From a virus, in IMG/VR virus record IMGVR_UViG_3300027513_000031, positions 1 to 40,522 of that record: DNA of 40,522 nt. One strand, 5' to 3'. Positions within the stretch are counted from its first letter, which is position 1. Each line of letters opens with the position of its first letter. Both the position numbers and the translations under genes were made by a program. The notes beneath the pieces were generated by a model that was not told the origin of the DNA, ran no database searches, and saw only the letters and a list, made by a program, of their open reading frames with translations. Shown here in pieces: positions 14,442-23,635 of this stretch.

Positions 14442-14681
14442 ATGACCGGTAAGAAGCAAGATTCCGATGTCGAGGCGTTGACCGAGTTTCAGGGCGGTGC
14501 CACGCTCGAAGACCCCGAGGTCGGACCCGAGGATCAGATGGAAATCAGCAAGTGGAGCCAACAGCAGTTGGATGAGCGCATCGCCAACGGCGAAGGCGAA
14601 GCGGTACGCCAGGAACTTGCCGAAGCTGCTGAGGGCCTGAAGTCCCAGACTCATGGTGGCCGCAAGGACGCTGACGCCTGA
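14442..14681 (+). CDS. Small acidic late protein (79 aa)
   Basis: A strong ribosome binding site (AAGGAGG) lies about eight bases before the ATG, after a 31-bp gap, so it may be made in quantity. The product is very acidic and Gln/Glu-rich, with helical segments (SQQQLDERIANGEG, RQELAEAAEGLK). It ends HGGRKDADA. It has no known family. It might be a head assembly or minor scaffold protein. Confidence 0.6.
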   Translation: MTGKKQDSDVEALTEFQGGATLEDPEVGPEDQMEISKWSQQQLDERIANGEGEAVRQELAEAAEGLKSQTHGGRKDADA

Positions 14682-15361
14682 TGGCCAAGACCCGTACCCA
14701 GCGCCATCAGCGTCCCCACGCCAAGGGCAAGCATCAGCGCAAGGGGCAGCGCGCTGATAAGCGTGCCAACCCGCCGTCCGGTGTGAACTGGGGGACATTG
14801 GGGTGGCCGGGTACGGCTCCCGGTGTCGTCGTTCCGTACGCGTTCCTGACGTGGGAGCAGTTGTTCGTGACTCCGCCAGGGAGCGCCTGCATCCGCGCTA
14901 ATCAGCCGGTCGGTTCAGCGGCCACGCACCTGTTCGTCAGCGAGACGTTCGGACCCGGCAGCGTCGGCGATCCGTTGGCGGGGATGATCGTCAATGATCC
15001 GATCCGGCTCTACAACTCCGCCAATCTGGCGGAGTGGATCGAATACAAGATCACCGCCATCACCGATGCCGGTGCGTACAAGGACTACACCGTGACGTAC
15101 CAGGCGACCGGTGGCGGTGGTTGGGCCCCGTTCCCTGGGATGGGTGTCGGCATCATCGAGCGCACCGGTTCACCGAGCGAAGACCCGATGGTCTACGACC
15201 CCGGCGATCACACCATCGACGAAGTCAAGGCTCATGTCGACGGGCTGGCGGTGGACGATCAGCGCGACGACATCATCCAAGCGATCCTCAACTTGGAGCG
15301 AGCCAACAAGAATCGAGCCACCCTCGTTTCGTGGCTCGATCAGCAAACCGGCGTCGAGTGA
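14681..15361 (+). CDS. Probable minor head protein, unknown fold
   Basis: A 226-residue protein. The first 30 residues are a highly basic tail (KTRTQRHQRPHAKGKHQRKG), typical of proteins that touch packaged DNA or RNA. The remainder is a beta-rich domain with many Thr/Gly (TVTYQATGGGGWAPFPGMG) and a C-terminal helical part (DDIIQAILNLERANKNRATL). TGATG couples it to the gene before. Position between terminase and portal suggests a head protein. A DNA-condensing role is an inference from the basic tail. Confidence 0.5.
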   Translation: MAKTRTQRHQRPHAKGKHQRKGQRADKRANPPSGVNWGTLGWPGTAPGVVVPYAFLTWEQLFVTPPGSACIRANQPVGSAATHLFVSETFGPGSVGDPLAGMIVNDPIRLYNSANLAEWIEYKITAITDAGAYKDYTVTYQATGGGGWAPFPGMGVGIIERTGSPSEDPMVYDPGDHTIDEVKAHVDGLAVDDQRDDIIQAILNLERANKNRATLVSWLDQQTGVE

Positions 15362-15570
15362 ACTGTGCCTGCGGCAAGCCGGTCGAACCTGGCCGCGACG
15401 AGTGCTTCCGTTGTCGCGTAAGCGGCATCGGTTTCGCCTTCCGAGGCGGGGCGCTCGTCGGCCAGGGCGGTTGGCACATGACCAAAGGCGAGTACCTACG
15501 CGAACATCTCGGCACCGACAACGAACGTGAGTTGGCACGCAGGCCCAACATCGAGAGGGCAGAATCGTGA
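15358..15570 (+). CDS. Small zinc-finger late protein (70 aa)
   Basis: GTG overlaps the preceding stop as GTGA, giving MNCACGKPVEPGRDECFRC. CxC and CxxC pairs within the first 20 residues suggest one zinc site. The last 40 residues include a helix with LREHLGTDNERELARR. The stop overlaps the portal GTG. Two short sequence blocks separated by a Gly-rich turn make it look like a small adaptor. No family assigned. Confidence 0.6.
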   Translation: MNCACGKPVEPGRDECFRCRVSGIGFAFRGGALVGQGGWHMTKGEYLREHLGTDNERELARRPNIERAES

Positions 15571-17453
15571 AGACGCAGGCCGAGCTACTCAGCTTCTATC
15601 AGAACGAGTTGAAGCGTTCGAAGAACTGGCGCACATCGTCGACGACGAACTACGACAAGGCGTGGAAGCGCTACATCGACCTGTATCAGGGTCGGTATCT
15701 CGACGGCGATCCATCGACCGATGCACTCGTTGTCAACATGGTGTTCGCCACGATCAACGTGATGGCCCCGGCCGTGGCGATCAATAACCCGCGCTTCGTC
15801 GTCAATGCCCGCAACCCCGAATCAGGCTTCACCGCGATCATCACCGAAGAAGTGCTCAACTGGCTATGGCGTACCTACGACTACCAGCGTGAGTTCCGAC
15901 TTGCGATCAATGACTGGCTGCTCGTCGGGCACGGTTGGGTGAAGTGCGGCTACAAGTGGACGAAGCCGCCCGAAGTCAAAGCCGCTGACACTGTCGACAA
16001 CAACAACGACGGTGCCGACGCCGGGCCCGAAGAAGGCATCGACGACCGCGAGGACAAAGAGGGCAACGTCGAATCCGAGATGTTGCAATGGGACGAGGAT
16101 CGCCCCTTCATCGAACGCGTCAGCATCTTCGACATGTTCGTCGATCCCGACGCCCGCCACCCGAAAGAGATGCGTTGGATCGCCCAGCGGACGTGGCGAC
16201 CGGTGCAAGACGTACAGGTCGACAGTCGTTACGCGGTTGGCGCACGCAAGAAGGTCAGTGGTTCGTCGTGGTCGCGTTGGGACAACAACGACGGCGATGC
16301 ACGCGACAGTGGCGACAAGCCGAACCAGGGTTCGATTCGTTTCTGCGAAGTGATCGAGTTCTACGACCTGAAGCGGTACAAGGTCTGCACGTTCTGCCCG
16401 ACCAGTGACGATCAGGACGAGCCGGTCTATTTGATCAAGCCGGTGACCATGCCGTACGCGTTCGGGCATCCGTTTGTGATGCTGCGCAACTACGAGATAC
16501 CGGATCATTTCTACCCGATCGGCGACGTTGCCCAGATCGAGTCGTTGCAACTGGAACTGAACGAGACCCGCACGGCGATGTTCAACTATCGCAAGAAGTT
16601 CCGCCGGGCATGGGTGTACGCGCGCGACCGCTTCGACACCGATGGCGTCGAAGCGTTGGAGTCCGATCGTGACAACGTGATGATCCCGGTCCAAGGTGAT
16701 CAGGAGCCTGGATCGTCGATCGCACCCGTCCCGGTCGTGATCACGCCTGCCGAGTTCTTCGACCAGTCGACGATGATCAGCAACGACCTCGATCGCGTCT
16801 CAGGCGTCAGCGACTACCAGCGCGGCTCCCCACAGCAACAGATCAGGCGCACCGCCACCGAAGCGGGAATGATCCAAGATGCCGCCAATGCCCGCGCCCA
16901 GGATCGTCTCGCCAAGGTCGAACTCGTGCTGTCCGAAGTCGCCGAGCGCGTCGTCGGTCTGATGCAGCAGTACACGACCGGCGATCAGGTGGCTCGCATC
17001 GTCACCATGCCCGTCCGGGGCTGGGTCAGATTCGACAAGGATCGCATCAAAGGCGAGTTCGACTTCGAGGTTCAGGGCGGCTCGACCGAGCCCCGCAACG
17101 AGACCTTCCGGCGTCAGTCGGCGCTGCAGATCGTCGATGCCTCGATGCCGTTCATGGAGGCGGGCGTTGTCAACATGCCCGCTCTGTATCAGGAACTGCT
17201 CGCCAAGGGCTTCGGGATCAAGGACGCCGGGCGGTTCGTGCAGCAGCCTCCGCCCCCGCCTCCGCCGCCCGGCGCTGACCAATCCCTGCAGCAACTCGGT
17301 GGCCCGCCACCCGAGGCTCCGCCGCCCCAGGGTCCACCGCCGATGCCGCCGGGCATGGAGACAATGCCATTCCCGGCCGAGATGATGCAACAGCCCCAGA
17401 TGGAAATGATCCCCGGTGGTGGCCCGCCGATCGAGGCAATGCCCCCGTACTGA
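15567..17453 (+). CDS. Portal protein
   Basis: A 628-residue protein. The long N-terminal alpha/beta region (YDKAWKRYIDLYQG, NMVFATINVMAPAVAINN) and the central stretch with FYPIGDVAQIESLQLELNE, followed by long helices (about 430-480), are typical of dodecameric portals. The C-terminal 70 residues are extremely Pro/Met-rich, with a run of eight prolines near residue 562, unusual for a portal. It would sit at the single capsid vertex and bind the terminase and the adaptor at 19763. Confidence 0.8.
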   Translation: MKTQAELLSFYQNELKRSKNWRTSSTTNYDKAWKRYIDLYQGRYLDGDPSTDALVVNMVFATINVMAPAVAINNPRFVVNARNPESGFTAIITEEVLNWLWRTYDYQREFRLAINDWLLVGHGWVKCGYKWTKPPEVKAADTVDNNNDGADAGPEEGIDDREDKEGNVESEMLQWDEDRPFIERVSIFDMFVDPDARHPKEMRWIAQRTWRPVQDVQVDSRYAVGARKKVSGSSWSRWDNNDGDARDSGDKPNQGSIRFCEVIEFYDLKRYKVCTFCPTSDDQDEPVYLIKPVTMPYAFGHPFVMLRNYEIPDHFYPIGDVAQIESLQLELNETRTAMFNYRKKFRRAWVYARDRFDTDGVEALESDRDNVMIPVQGDQEPGSSIAPVPVVITPAEFFDQSTMISNDLDRVSGVSDYQRGSPQQQIRRTATEAGMIQDAANARAQDRLAKVELVLSEVAERVVGLMQQYTTGDQVARIVTMPVRGWVRFDKDRIKGEFDFEVQGGSTEPRNETFRRQSALQIVDASMPFMEAGVVNMPALYQELLAKGFGIKDAGRFVQQPPPPPPPPGADQSLQQLGGPPPEAPPPQGPPPMPPGMETMPFPAEMMQQPQMEMIPGGGPPIEAMPPY

Positions 17454-17457
17454 TCTG

Positions 17458-17483
17458 CGTGTGACTAGTATCCGGCTCACACG
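17458..17483. promoter_or_regulatory. Inverted repeat with -10-like box before scaffold gene
   Basis: CGTGTGA, 12 bases, TCACACG, in the 50-bp gap between portal and scaffold. TAGTAT at 17466-17471 inside the spacer resembles a -10 box, but no -35 is evident. It may be an operator, an extra promoter for capsid genes or an RNA hairpin. Confidence 0.35.
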
Positions 17484-17503
17484 AACAAGTCGAAGGGGCA
17501 CTC

Positions 17504-18373
17504 GTGAGCGATCCATCCGCCTCGTTTGAGGCAACCCCGGTTGACAGTGATCCCGCTGAGAGCGGACAAGTCGAGTCGCCGGATCAGTCCACAGCACCGC
17601 CGCCAGCGGAGCCCGAGTATCTCGATATCGACGAAGCGACTGCCGGAAGGCACGTTCGAGTCAAGGTCGACGGCGAGGAAATCTCGGTCCCACTATCGGA
17701 AGCGCTACAGGGGTATCAACGACAGGCGGCGTTCACACGCCACAGCCAGCAGCTTGCGGAGCAACGGAGAGAGGCAGAAGATGCCATCCGACTCCACCAG
17801 GCGATGCAGCAGAACCCTGGGTTGACGATGCAAGTCCTTGCCTCTCGGGCAGGGATGACAGTCGAGCAGTATTTGGGTCTGACGCCGCAGCAGCAGCAAG
17901 CCGTTGCTGATGCACAGGATGACCTCGATCAGTACGACGATCCTCTGGAACGCGAAATCGTCATCGAGCGCCGAGCACGCGAAGCACTCGAACAGCGAAT
18001 CGCACAGCGCGAAGCCGATGATCAACTACGTGGTGCGGTGTACGGACTGCAGCAGCAGTACGGATTGAACGACGATCAGATCAGGGCAGTCGTAGGTCAG
18101 ACCATGAACATGGGTCTGGGTATCGAGATGCTCCCGATGGTGTACCAGGCGATGGCTTTCCAAGCCCAGCAGGCGGCGCAGCAGCAACATGCCAGCGAGC
18201 AGCAGGAGACGGAAGCCCAACGTCAAGCGGCAGCGGCGCAAGCGGCTGCGGTGGTCGGCAACGGAACTGGTGTGAACGGCGGATCGCCGACTCCTGCGAA
18301 TCCGTCGTACTCGTCTTACCGAGAGGCGATCGAAGCGGCTTACGACGAAGTTGAGGCCCGCCACAATCGCTGA
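17504..18373 (+). CDS. Capsid scaffolding protein
   Basis: A 289-residue protein, GTG start behind GAAGGGG. Acidic and Pro-rich at the N-terminus, then a long Gln/Ala/Arg-rich helical region (about 65-255, for example RHSQQLAEQRREAEDA and AFQAQQAAQQQ), and a short C-terminal tail (EAAYDEVEARHNR) as often binds the capsid subunit. It lies immediately before the capsid gene, the usual scaffold position. Composition and position carry the call. No protease domain is visible. Confidence 0.75.
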   Translation: MSDPSASFEATPVDSDPAESGQVESPDQSTAPPPAEPEYLDIDEATAGRHVRVKVDGEEISVPLSEALQGYQRQAAFTRHSQQLAEQRREAEDAIRLHQAMQQNPGLTMQVLASRAGMTVEQYLGLTPQQQQAVADAQDDLDQYDDPLEREIVIERRAREALEQRIAQREADDQLRGAVYGLQQQYGLNDDQIRAVVGQTMNMGLGIEMLPMVYQAMAFQAQQAAQQQHASEQQETEAQRQAAAAQAAAVVGNGTGVNGGSPTPANPSYSSYREAIEAAYDEVEARHNR

Positions 18374-18402
18374 TCGGTCGTACCCGACAAGGGGCTATCC
18401 GA

Positions 18403-19437
18403 ATGGCAACCACCCACGTTCCAAGCACTTGGGACGAAATGCTGACTAGCACCATGCACAACGTGCGTGGCACCTACACCGACAACATCTTCAAGAAGAA
18501 TCCGCTGTTGGAGCATCTGCTCTCCGGTGGGCGTGTCCAAATCAAGGACGGTGGCTATGAAATCATCGAGCCGCTCCTGTATGCCGAGGGTCAGGCCGAC
18601 ACCTACGGCGAATGGGATGTGCTCAAAGTCAAGCCGACCGACTCGCTGACCGCGGCTCGCTTCCCCTGGAAGCAGTGGTTCTCGACCATCATCATCTCCG
18701 GTCTCGACGAGGCCCAGAACTCCGGGCGCGAGCAGCGCATCAACCTGCTCGAAACCAAGATCAAGCAGTCCGAGATGACGATGCGCAAGAAGATGGCGAA
18801 GATGCTGTACGGCACCTACATCTCGGCCGTGCCTGCCAACGACTGGCTTTCGCTCGACGCCGTGATCGACTCGGTCACGCCGGTCGGCGGCATCGACCCG
18901 GCCGTCGACACATGGTGGAAGTCGTACGAGGCGGCGGTCGGCGCAGTCGACGCAGCCGGGCTCGAAACGGCGATCCGTACCGCCGTGATGACCACGTCGG
19001 ACAACGGCAGCGATCAGGTCGACATCATCATCACCGACCCGGCGACGTACGCCTTCTACGAGTCGACGCTCACCCCGCAGGTGCGCTACACCGACACCGA
19101 CAAGGCGAACCTCGGGTTCCGCAACCTGTTGTTCGAGAACGTCCCGATCATGTGGGACGCCGAGTGCCCGGCGGGCACGATGTACGGGATCAACTCCGAG
19201 TACCTCGGCCTGGCGATCCACAAGGACCGTAACTTCAAGCAGTCGCCGTTCAGCGCCGGTCTGTCCGGTTCGGTCAGCGCCCCCGCGACCGGCAACCAAA
19301 CTGCTGGTGGTGCCGTGGGTGTCACGACGGCTGAGGCGCTCGATGCCCGCGTGTCGTTCATCACCACCTACGGCAACCTCACGGTGCGCAACCGCTCAAA
19401 GCACTTCAAGCTGACCGGCATCGCCAAGGCACCCTGA
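18403..19437 (+). CDS. Major capsid protein
   Basis: A 344-residue protein with HK97-fold features: an N-terminal arm, a long spine-like helix (NLLETKIKQSEMTMRKKMAK, about 110-130), a P-domain region and a C-terminal beta hinge (GNLTVRNRSKHFKLTG). AAGGGG precedes the ATG. It is followed at once by the scaffold-independent hairpin at 19444-19478, consistent with the abundant product of the block. The position after portal and scaffold supports the call. Confidence 0.8.
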   Translation: MATTHVPSTWDEMLTSTMHNVRGTYTDNIFKKNPLLEHLLSGGRVQIKDGGYEIIEPLLYAEGQADTYGEWDVLKVKPTDSLTAARFPWKQWFSTIIISGLDEAQNSGREQRINLLETKIKQSEMTMRKKMAKMLYGTYISAVPANDWLSLDAVIDSVTPVGGIDPAVDTWWKSYEAAVGAVDAAGLETAIRTAVMTTSDNGSDQVDIIITDPATYAFYESTLTPQVRYTDTDKANLGFRNLLFENVPIMWDAECPAGTMYGINSEYLGLAIHKDRNFKQSPFSAGLSGSVSAPATGNQTAGGAVGVTTAEALDARVSFITTYGNLTVRNRSKHFKLTGIAKAP

Positions 19438-19443
19438 TCCTGT

Positions 19444-19478
19444 CAGCCCCGGCCTCCGCTCCCGCGGGGCCGGGGCTG
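19444..19478 (+). terminator. Hairpin downstream of capsid gene
   Basis: CAGCCCCGGCC (19444-19454) pairs with GGCCGGGGCTG (19468-19478) over a 13-base loop. It starts 7 bases after the capsid stop and has no U tract. It may be a partial terminator or an mRNA stabiliser that raises capsid output over the genes behind it. Confidence 0.6.
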
Positions 19479-19499
19479 GCTCCATGAGAGGATGGGGCT

Positions 19500-19766
19500 A
19501 TGCCAAAGCCGAATAATCCATATGGTCGTCCCGTCAATGCCACCAAGGAATCGGCGAAGACGATCGGCGAGTACTACGGCACACGCGCCACCGACAAGAC
19601 ACACATCAACGCTTCCGGTGGCCGCAACGTGGCTCCTGCGTCGCGGTATCAGGCGGTCGGCAATGCCTACGAGTCGCCGACCGGCGAGAAGTCGAAGCCG
19701 AAGGCCAAACCGAAGTCAAAGCCTGAGCCCGAGACTGCGGTGACAGCGGAAGACCTGTTCGGGTGA
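19500..19766 (+). CDS. Small lysine/proline-rich protein (88 aa)
   Basis: ATG at 19500 behind GAGAGG. The protein starts MPKPNNPYGRP and contains a low-complexity Lys-Pro stretch (KSKPKAKPKSKPEPE) followed by the tail TAEDLFG, very like the DDLFGD end of the SSB-like protein at 3769-4239. It is coupled to the adaptor gene by a GTGA overlap. It might decorate the capsid or act in head completion. Function unknown. Confidence 0.6.
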   Translation: MPKPNNPYGRPVNATKESAKTIGEYYGTRATDKTHINASGGRNVAPASRYQAVGNAYESPTGEKSKPKAKPKSKPEPETAVTAEDLFG

Positions 19767-20461
19767 CGACGCTCATCGAACTCCGCTCGATCGTCCGCAC
19801 CCAGACGCAGACCGACGCCGCCGATCTGCCGGACGCCACAATCGACGTGTATCTGCAGCAGGGCTTCGAGCGCACGGTCAATGCCGAGACACGTTGGCCG
19901 TTCTACGCCCAGACGTGGGAACTCGTACTCGCCCCCGGCGAGAACACACTGACCTTGGCGGGCGACGTGGCAGAGCCTGGGATCATGGCGCTGACCGATG
20001 CCGCCAGCGGAGCGCGACTCGGGATGGTTCCCCAGGTCTGGGCCGAAGATCGTTTCGTCGGTGGTAACGGTGGAATGACGACGGCAGGGCTGTACTCGGT
20101 TTGGGGCGACAAGATTTATCTCTGGCCGCAAGGCACTCATGTCGAAGAACGCACGTACAGACTGCGTGGCTATCGCACGCCGCTGGTGTGGTTGACGCCG
20201 GAAGGATCACCGGACTGCGACCCACGACTGCACTTGCCGCTCACCCATTACGCGGTGGCGCTCGCCTATGCCCAGCAGGAAGACGAACAGCTGGAACAGT
20301 CGTACATGGCGCGCTGGCTGGCCGATGTCGAGATTGCGCGGCAGGCGATCATGGACCCGGTTCATCAGCGTCCGTTGGTGATGGCGGGCGCTGTCGGTTA
20401 CGCCTGTCCCCCGTCCAACGCGTGGACGTTCATAGCCCCGCCGGTCGAGACCGTGCCGTGA
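19763..20461 (+). CDS. Head-to-tail adaptor (tail tubular A-like)
   Basis: A 232-residue protein. The helical N-terminus (LIELRSIVRTQTQTD, IDVYLQQGFERTVNAE) and the following beta segments match the connector family found next to the portal ring in short- and long-tailed phages. The C-terminal region (LPLTHYAVALAYAQQEDE) is again helical. Followed directly by the tail-hub candidate at 20458. The connector call is supported by both position and overall pattern. Confidence 0.65.
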   Translation: MTTLIELRSIVRTQTQTDAADLPDATIDVYLQQGFERTVNAETRWPFYAQTWELVLAPGENTLTLAGDVAEPGIMALTDAASGARLGMVPQVWAEDRFVGGNGGMTTAGLYSVWGDKIYLWPQGTHVEERTYRLRGYRTPLVWLTPEGSPDCDPRLHLPLTHYAVALAYAQQEDEQLEQSYMARWLADVEIARQAIMDPVHQRPLVMAGAVGYACPPSNAWTFIAPPVETVP

Positions 20462-22191
20462 GTCGCCGCCTGGAAACGATCAACCTGACCGATTTCACAG
20501 GCGGCGTCAATACCACGCGCTCCGACTTCCAGTTGGCTCCCAACGAATCGCCGGGGATGCTGAACATGGAAGTCGATCCCTATGGTGGCTTCTACACCCG
20601 TCCCGGCTGGGCGCGCTGGAACCCGTCCGATATCGTCGCCACTCCGGTCGACAACTGGCGTCCTCGCAATGCCCAGTTGCATCCATATTCGAACGGCACG
20701 TTCGCGGTGTTCATCGCCAATGGCACCAAGGTTTGGGCGGCGGGCCCGAACACAGCGTTCACTGACCTCGGGTTGGTGTGTGGAGCGGTGCCTCATCTCG
20801 CTGACCCGGCCGCATGGGGCAATACGGTCTACATCGCCTGCGGTAAGTCCAATCCGTCGTGGAAAGTGACCAACCTGCCCGCAGCCGGGAACAAAGGTGC
20901 CGCGCTGACTGTGTCGGCAGCGGCCAACTGGAACAACAACTACACGATCCCGGTGCGCGGCACGATGCCAGCCGCCGAACATCTCGAACCGCACGGCGGC
21001 TACCTGTTCGCCGCCAATACCCGCGAAGACAGCGTCGTTTACCCGAATCGGATTCGTTGGTCGCATCCTGACGAGCCCGAGGATTGGGCGCTCAACGACT
21101 ACATCGACATCGAAGAAGGCGGCGGTCAGATCACCGCCATCCGATCCTTCGACGATCACCTGCTGATCTTCAAGACCGACTCGGTCCATGCCCTCTACGG
21201 CTATGAACTGTCGTCCTGGCAGCGCCGCAAAGTGTCAGCGTCGGTCGGTACTCCGAGCCCGACATGCGTGACCCGCTCCGAGGACGCCGTCTACTTCTAC
21301 TCGGCGACTGGTCGCAACGGCGTCTACGTCTACAGTGGTCAGACGCCCCAGGAAATCTCACGCAACCAACGCTGGCCGTTCGACAACCTTGCTAATACCA
21401 CTGACATCTGGCTGTCGTGGATGGCGCGCCGTCTGTGGTGCTCGGTGCCGTGGGAATGGGAGGCGCTGCAGGACGGCTCGCACGGATCGGTGCTCGTCTA
21501 CGACCCGGAGAACAATGGGTCGTGGGTACGTCACAAGCCACCGCTCGGCACGATCGCCTGCACCGTCGAGTACTCCGACATCACTGCCGAATACCCGCTT
21601 GTCGTGACGTGTGGTTGTACCGGCGTGGCCGGTGTGCTCGCCGTCGAACGCCATCCTGATATCGCAGGCGACATGCTCGTGCAGGGACAACCAGCGGTCG
21701 GGTTTCATTGTCGATACCGCACCAGTTGGCAGGACGCAGGCTGGCCCGAGCGCCAGAAGTCGTTTCTGCGCCCGCGCCTGATTGCGCGTGTCCCGCCATC
21801 GACCGTGGCCATCAAGGTCTCGACGTTCTGGAACTACAACCCGAACGACGAGCGCCGTTCGCACGCCTTCATGATCGAAGCTGGGGGCGGATTGTTCTGG
21901 CGCGCGGGTGGCTTCAGTGATCCGCTCGGCAACGGGTTCGATTGGGGCGACGGCGACCCGGACGGAGCGCACCCAGAGCGACCGGTGCCGATATTCGGAG
22001 CAGGCGTCACCGACCGGGCTGGCGACGTGTTGGTGCGACCAAGGGTTGCCAATCCGGCCACGCGCGGCACATCGTTGGGATGGGCGCGTGCTGTGCAGTT
22101 GGAGTTCGCTCCCAACGATCACACGCTGGCGCTTGCCTGGGGCATCGACGCCATCGTGCTCAAAGTCAACACGCGTGAACTGACGACATAG
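20458..22191 (+). CDS. Tail hub / stabilisation protein (P22 gp10-like)
   Basis: A 577-residue protein, GTG start overlapping the adaptor stop as GTGA. The N-terminus LTDFTGGVNTTRSDFQLAPN with following SPGMLNMEV is a hallmark of phage tail-hub/stabilisation proteins related to P22 gp10 and tail tubular B. The rest is Trp/Gly-rich and probably beta-propeller-like (YIACGKSNPSWKVTN, HLLIFKTDSVHALYG). It would form the short tail tube or hub below the adaptor. A 119-residue longer reading is possible but would run inside the adaptor gene. Confidence 0.7.
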   Translation: MSRRLETINLTDFTGGVNTTRSDFQLAPNESPGMLNMEVDPYGGFYTRPGWARWNPSDIVATPVDNWRPRNAQLHPYSNGTFAVFIANGTKVWAAGPNTAFTDLGLVCGAVPHLADPAAWGNTVYIACGKSNPSWKVTNLPAAGNKGAALTVSAAANWNNNYTIPVRGTMPAAEHLEPHGGYLFAANTREDSVVYPNRIRWSHPDEPEDWALNDYIDIEEGGGQITAIRSFDDHLLIFKTDSVHALYGYELSSWQRRKVSASVGTPSPTCVTRSEDAVYFYSATGRNGVYVYSGQTPQEISRNQRWPFDNLANTTDIWLSWMARRLWCSVPWEWEALQDGSHGSVLVYDPENNGSWVRHKPPLGTIACTVEYSDITAEYPLVVTCGCTGVAGVLAVERHPDIAGDMLVQGQPAVGFHCRYRTSWQDAGWPERQKSFLRPRLIARVPPSTVAIKVSTFWNYNPNDERRSHAFMIEAGGGLFWRAGGFSDPLGNGFDWGDGDPDGAHPERPVPIFGAGVTDRAGDVLVRPRVANPATRGTSLGWARAVQLEFAPNDHTLALAWGIDAIVLKVNTRELTT

Positions 22192-22199
22192 GGGCCGAC

Positions 22200-23183
22200 A
22201 TGACAGCAATGCCGCCACTGCGGCCAATCCTCAACAACATGCCAGCCTCGGCCATCGACATCGACTGGGACTTCCAGACGATCGAGGATTACGTCGCCAC
22301 TGACCTGATCCACCGCGACGGTTCGGTGGCGATGGAGGCTCCACTCAATCTGCTCGGTGCCCCGCCGTCGCTGCCGACGCACGCCATCTCGAAGCAATAT
22401 CTCGACACTGTTGGGATACCGGTCGGAGTCATCTGGCAGTACGCCGGGGCAGCAGCACCGGCCGGATGGGCGCTGTGCGACGGTTCACCGAAATCGACCA
22501 CGGACCCGCTGTACGCGGCGCTGTTTGCAGCTATCAGCTACGCCTACGGCGGGTCCGACGGTACTTTCAACCTGCCCAACCTGAGCGGGCGAATGCCGGT
22601 CGGACGCCAGGTCGGTGACGCTCGCTTCGGCACGCTCAATGCTCCCGGTGGCAACCGCAGCTTGATCATCCCTAATCACACGCATCCGATGCCGCACGTT
22701 CACGCCATGGCCGATCACGCTCATAATCGTGGCAGTCACGCCCACGGCATTGCCGCCCACCAACACCACATAGCCCACACCCATACCGTTCCGTTCCGCA
22801 AGGGCTACAACCTCAGCGCCGCTAACGACGGTGGGGAGAATGGAGTGTTCAAGGAGACCAACGCGGTGTGGAAGCCCGCGATGACGATTCCGCTGTCGTT
22901 CACGATACGCGAGACGGCGATCTGGACCGGCGACCCGCCAGGTGGACCCGACTATGCCTCGTCCGGTATCAGTGGGGGAAATAATTACTCCAACTTCAAC
23001 CACGACGGCATCGGGCAGGCGACCAGCACTGATGGTGACGGCGCTACGTCAGGGATGACCGCTGCTCAGAACACCGGAGGGACCGGGACACCCAACACCA
23101 GCGACGCCAACGGGGCGGTCTCTGCCACCGACGCCAACCTGCCTCCCTATGTCGTCGTCAACTTCATCATCAGGATCGGCTGA
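22200..23183 (+). CDS. Tail collar-domain protein with His-rich tip
   Basis: A 327-residue protein. About residues 72-140 form a phage tail collar domain (PVGVIWQYAGAAAPAGWALCD, then FNLPNLSGRMPVG). About 158-197 is strikingly His-rich with repeated HxH motifs (HTH, HVH, HAH, HQHH, HTH), as in metal-stabilised fibre tips. The C-terminus is Gly/Thr-rich and ends VVVNFIIRIG, typical of collar proteins. Likely a short fibre or tail tip. Confidence 0.8.
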   Translation: MTAMPPLRPILNNMPASAIDIDWDFQTIEDYVATDLIHRDGSVAMEAPLNLLGAPPSLPTHAISKQYLDTVGIPVGVIWQYAGAAAPAGWALCDGSPKSTTDPLYAALFAAISYAYGGSDGTFNLPNLSGRMPVGRQVGDARFGTLNAPGGNRSLIIPNHTHPMPHVHAMADHAHNRGSHAHGIAAHQHHIAHTHTVPFRKGYNLSAANDGGENGVFKETNAVWKPAMTIPLSFTIRETAIWTGDPPGGPDYASSGISGGNNYSNFNHDGIGQATSTDGDGATSGMTAAQNTGGTGTPNTSDANGAVSATDANLPPYVVVNFIIRIG

Positions 23184-23635
23184 TGGCAACCTTCTCGCCG
23201 TACAACGTCGGGCAATACGAACGCCAGAAGACCGGCATCGAATACGACTACGGCAATCAGGCGGCGACCAATGCCTACGGTCGTTTCCTCGGGCAGCAGC
23301 GAGGCTCGCGCCAACTCGGCGACATGACCCAGAACTTCCAGCGCAGCTACGCCCCGTACAAATCGCAGTTCGGTCAGCGCGGGCTCAGTGGCGGCGGCGC
23401 TCGCAGCGGCGTCCAGCATCAGGCGATGACCAACTACCTCGGTGACTATGCCCAGCAGTACGGGCGGGCCCAGCAGGACATCACCCAGGATCAGCAGCAG
23501 TTCGATCTGAACGATCAACGACTGGCTGCGTTCCGTCAGCAATCATTGGCTGACATCGAAGCAGAGAAGGCGCAAGCGATCGCCAACGACGCTCAGGCGT
23601 TGGAGTACTTGCGCAATCTCGTAGGAGGTATCTGA
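23183..23635 (+). CDS. Gln-rich virion protein (150 aa)
   Basis: TGATG links it to the collar gene. The protein is Gln/Ala/Arg-rich and predominantly helical (DITQDQQQFDLNDQRLAAFR, EAEKAQAIANDAQALEYL), with no Cys. Such proteins next to large internal virion proteins are often ejected with DNA in short-tailed phages. Its Gln-rich style continues in the next two genes, suggesting one structural set. Specific function unknown. Confidence 0.55.
   Translation: MATFSPYNVGQYERQKTGIEYDYGNQAATNAYGRFLGQQRGSRQLGDMTQNFQRSYAPYKSQFGQRGLSGGGARSGVQHQAMTNYLGDYAQQYGRAQQDITQDQQQFDLNDQRLAAFRQQSLADIEAEKAQAIANDAQALEYLRNLVGGI

Noticed and set aside
20101-20457. A 119-residue N-terminal extension of the tail hub protein
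   Set aside because: It would lie entirely inside the adaptor gene in another frame. The GTG at 20458 overlaps the adaptor stop and gives the expected N-terminus.
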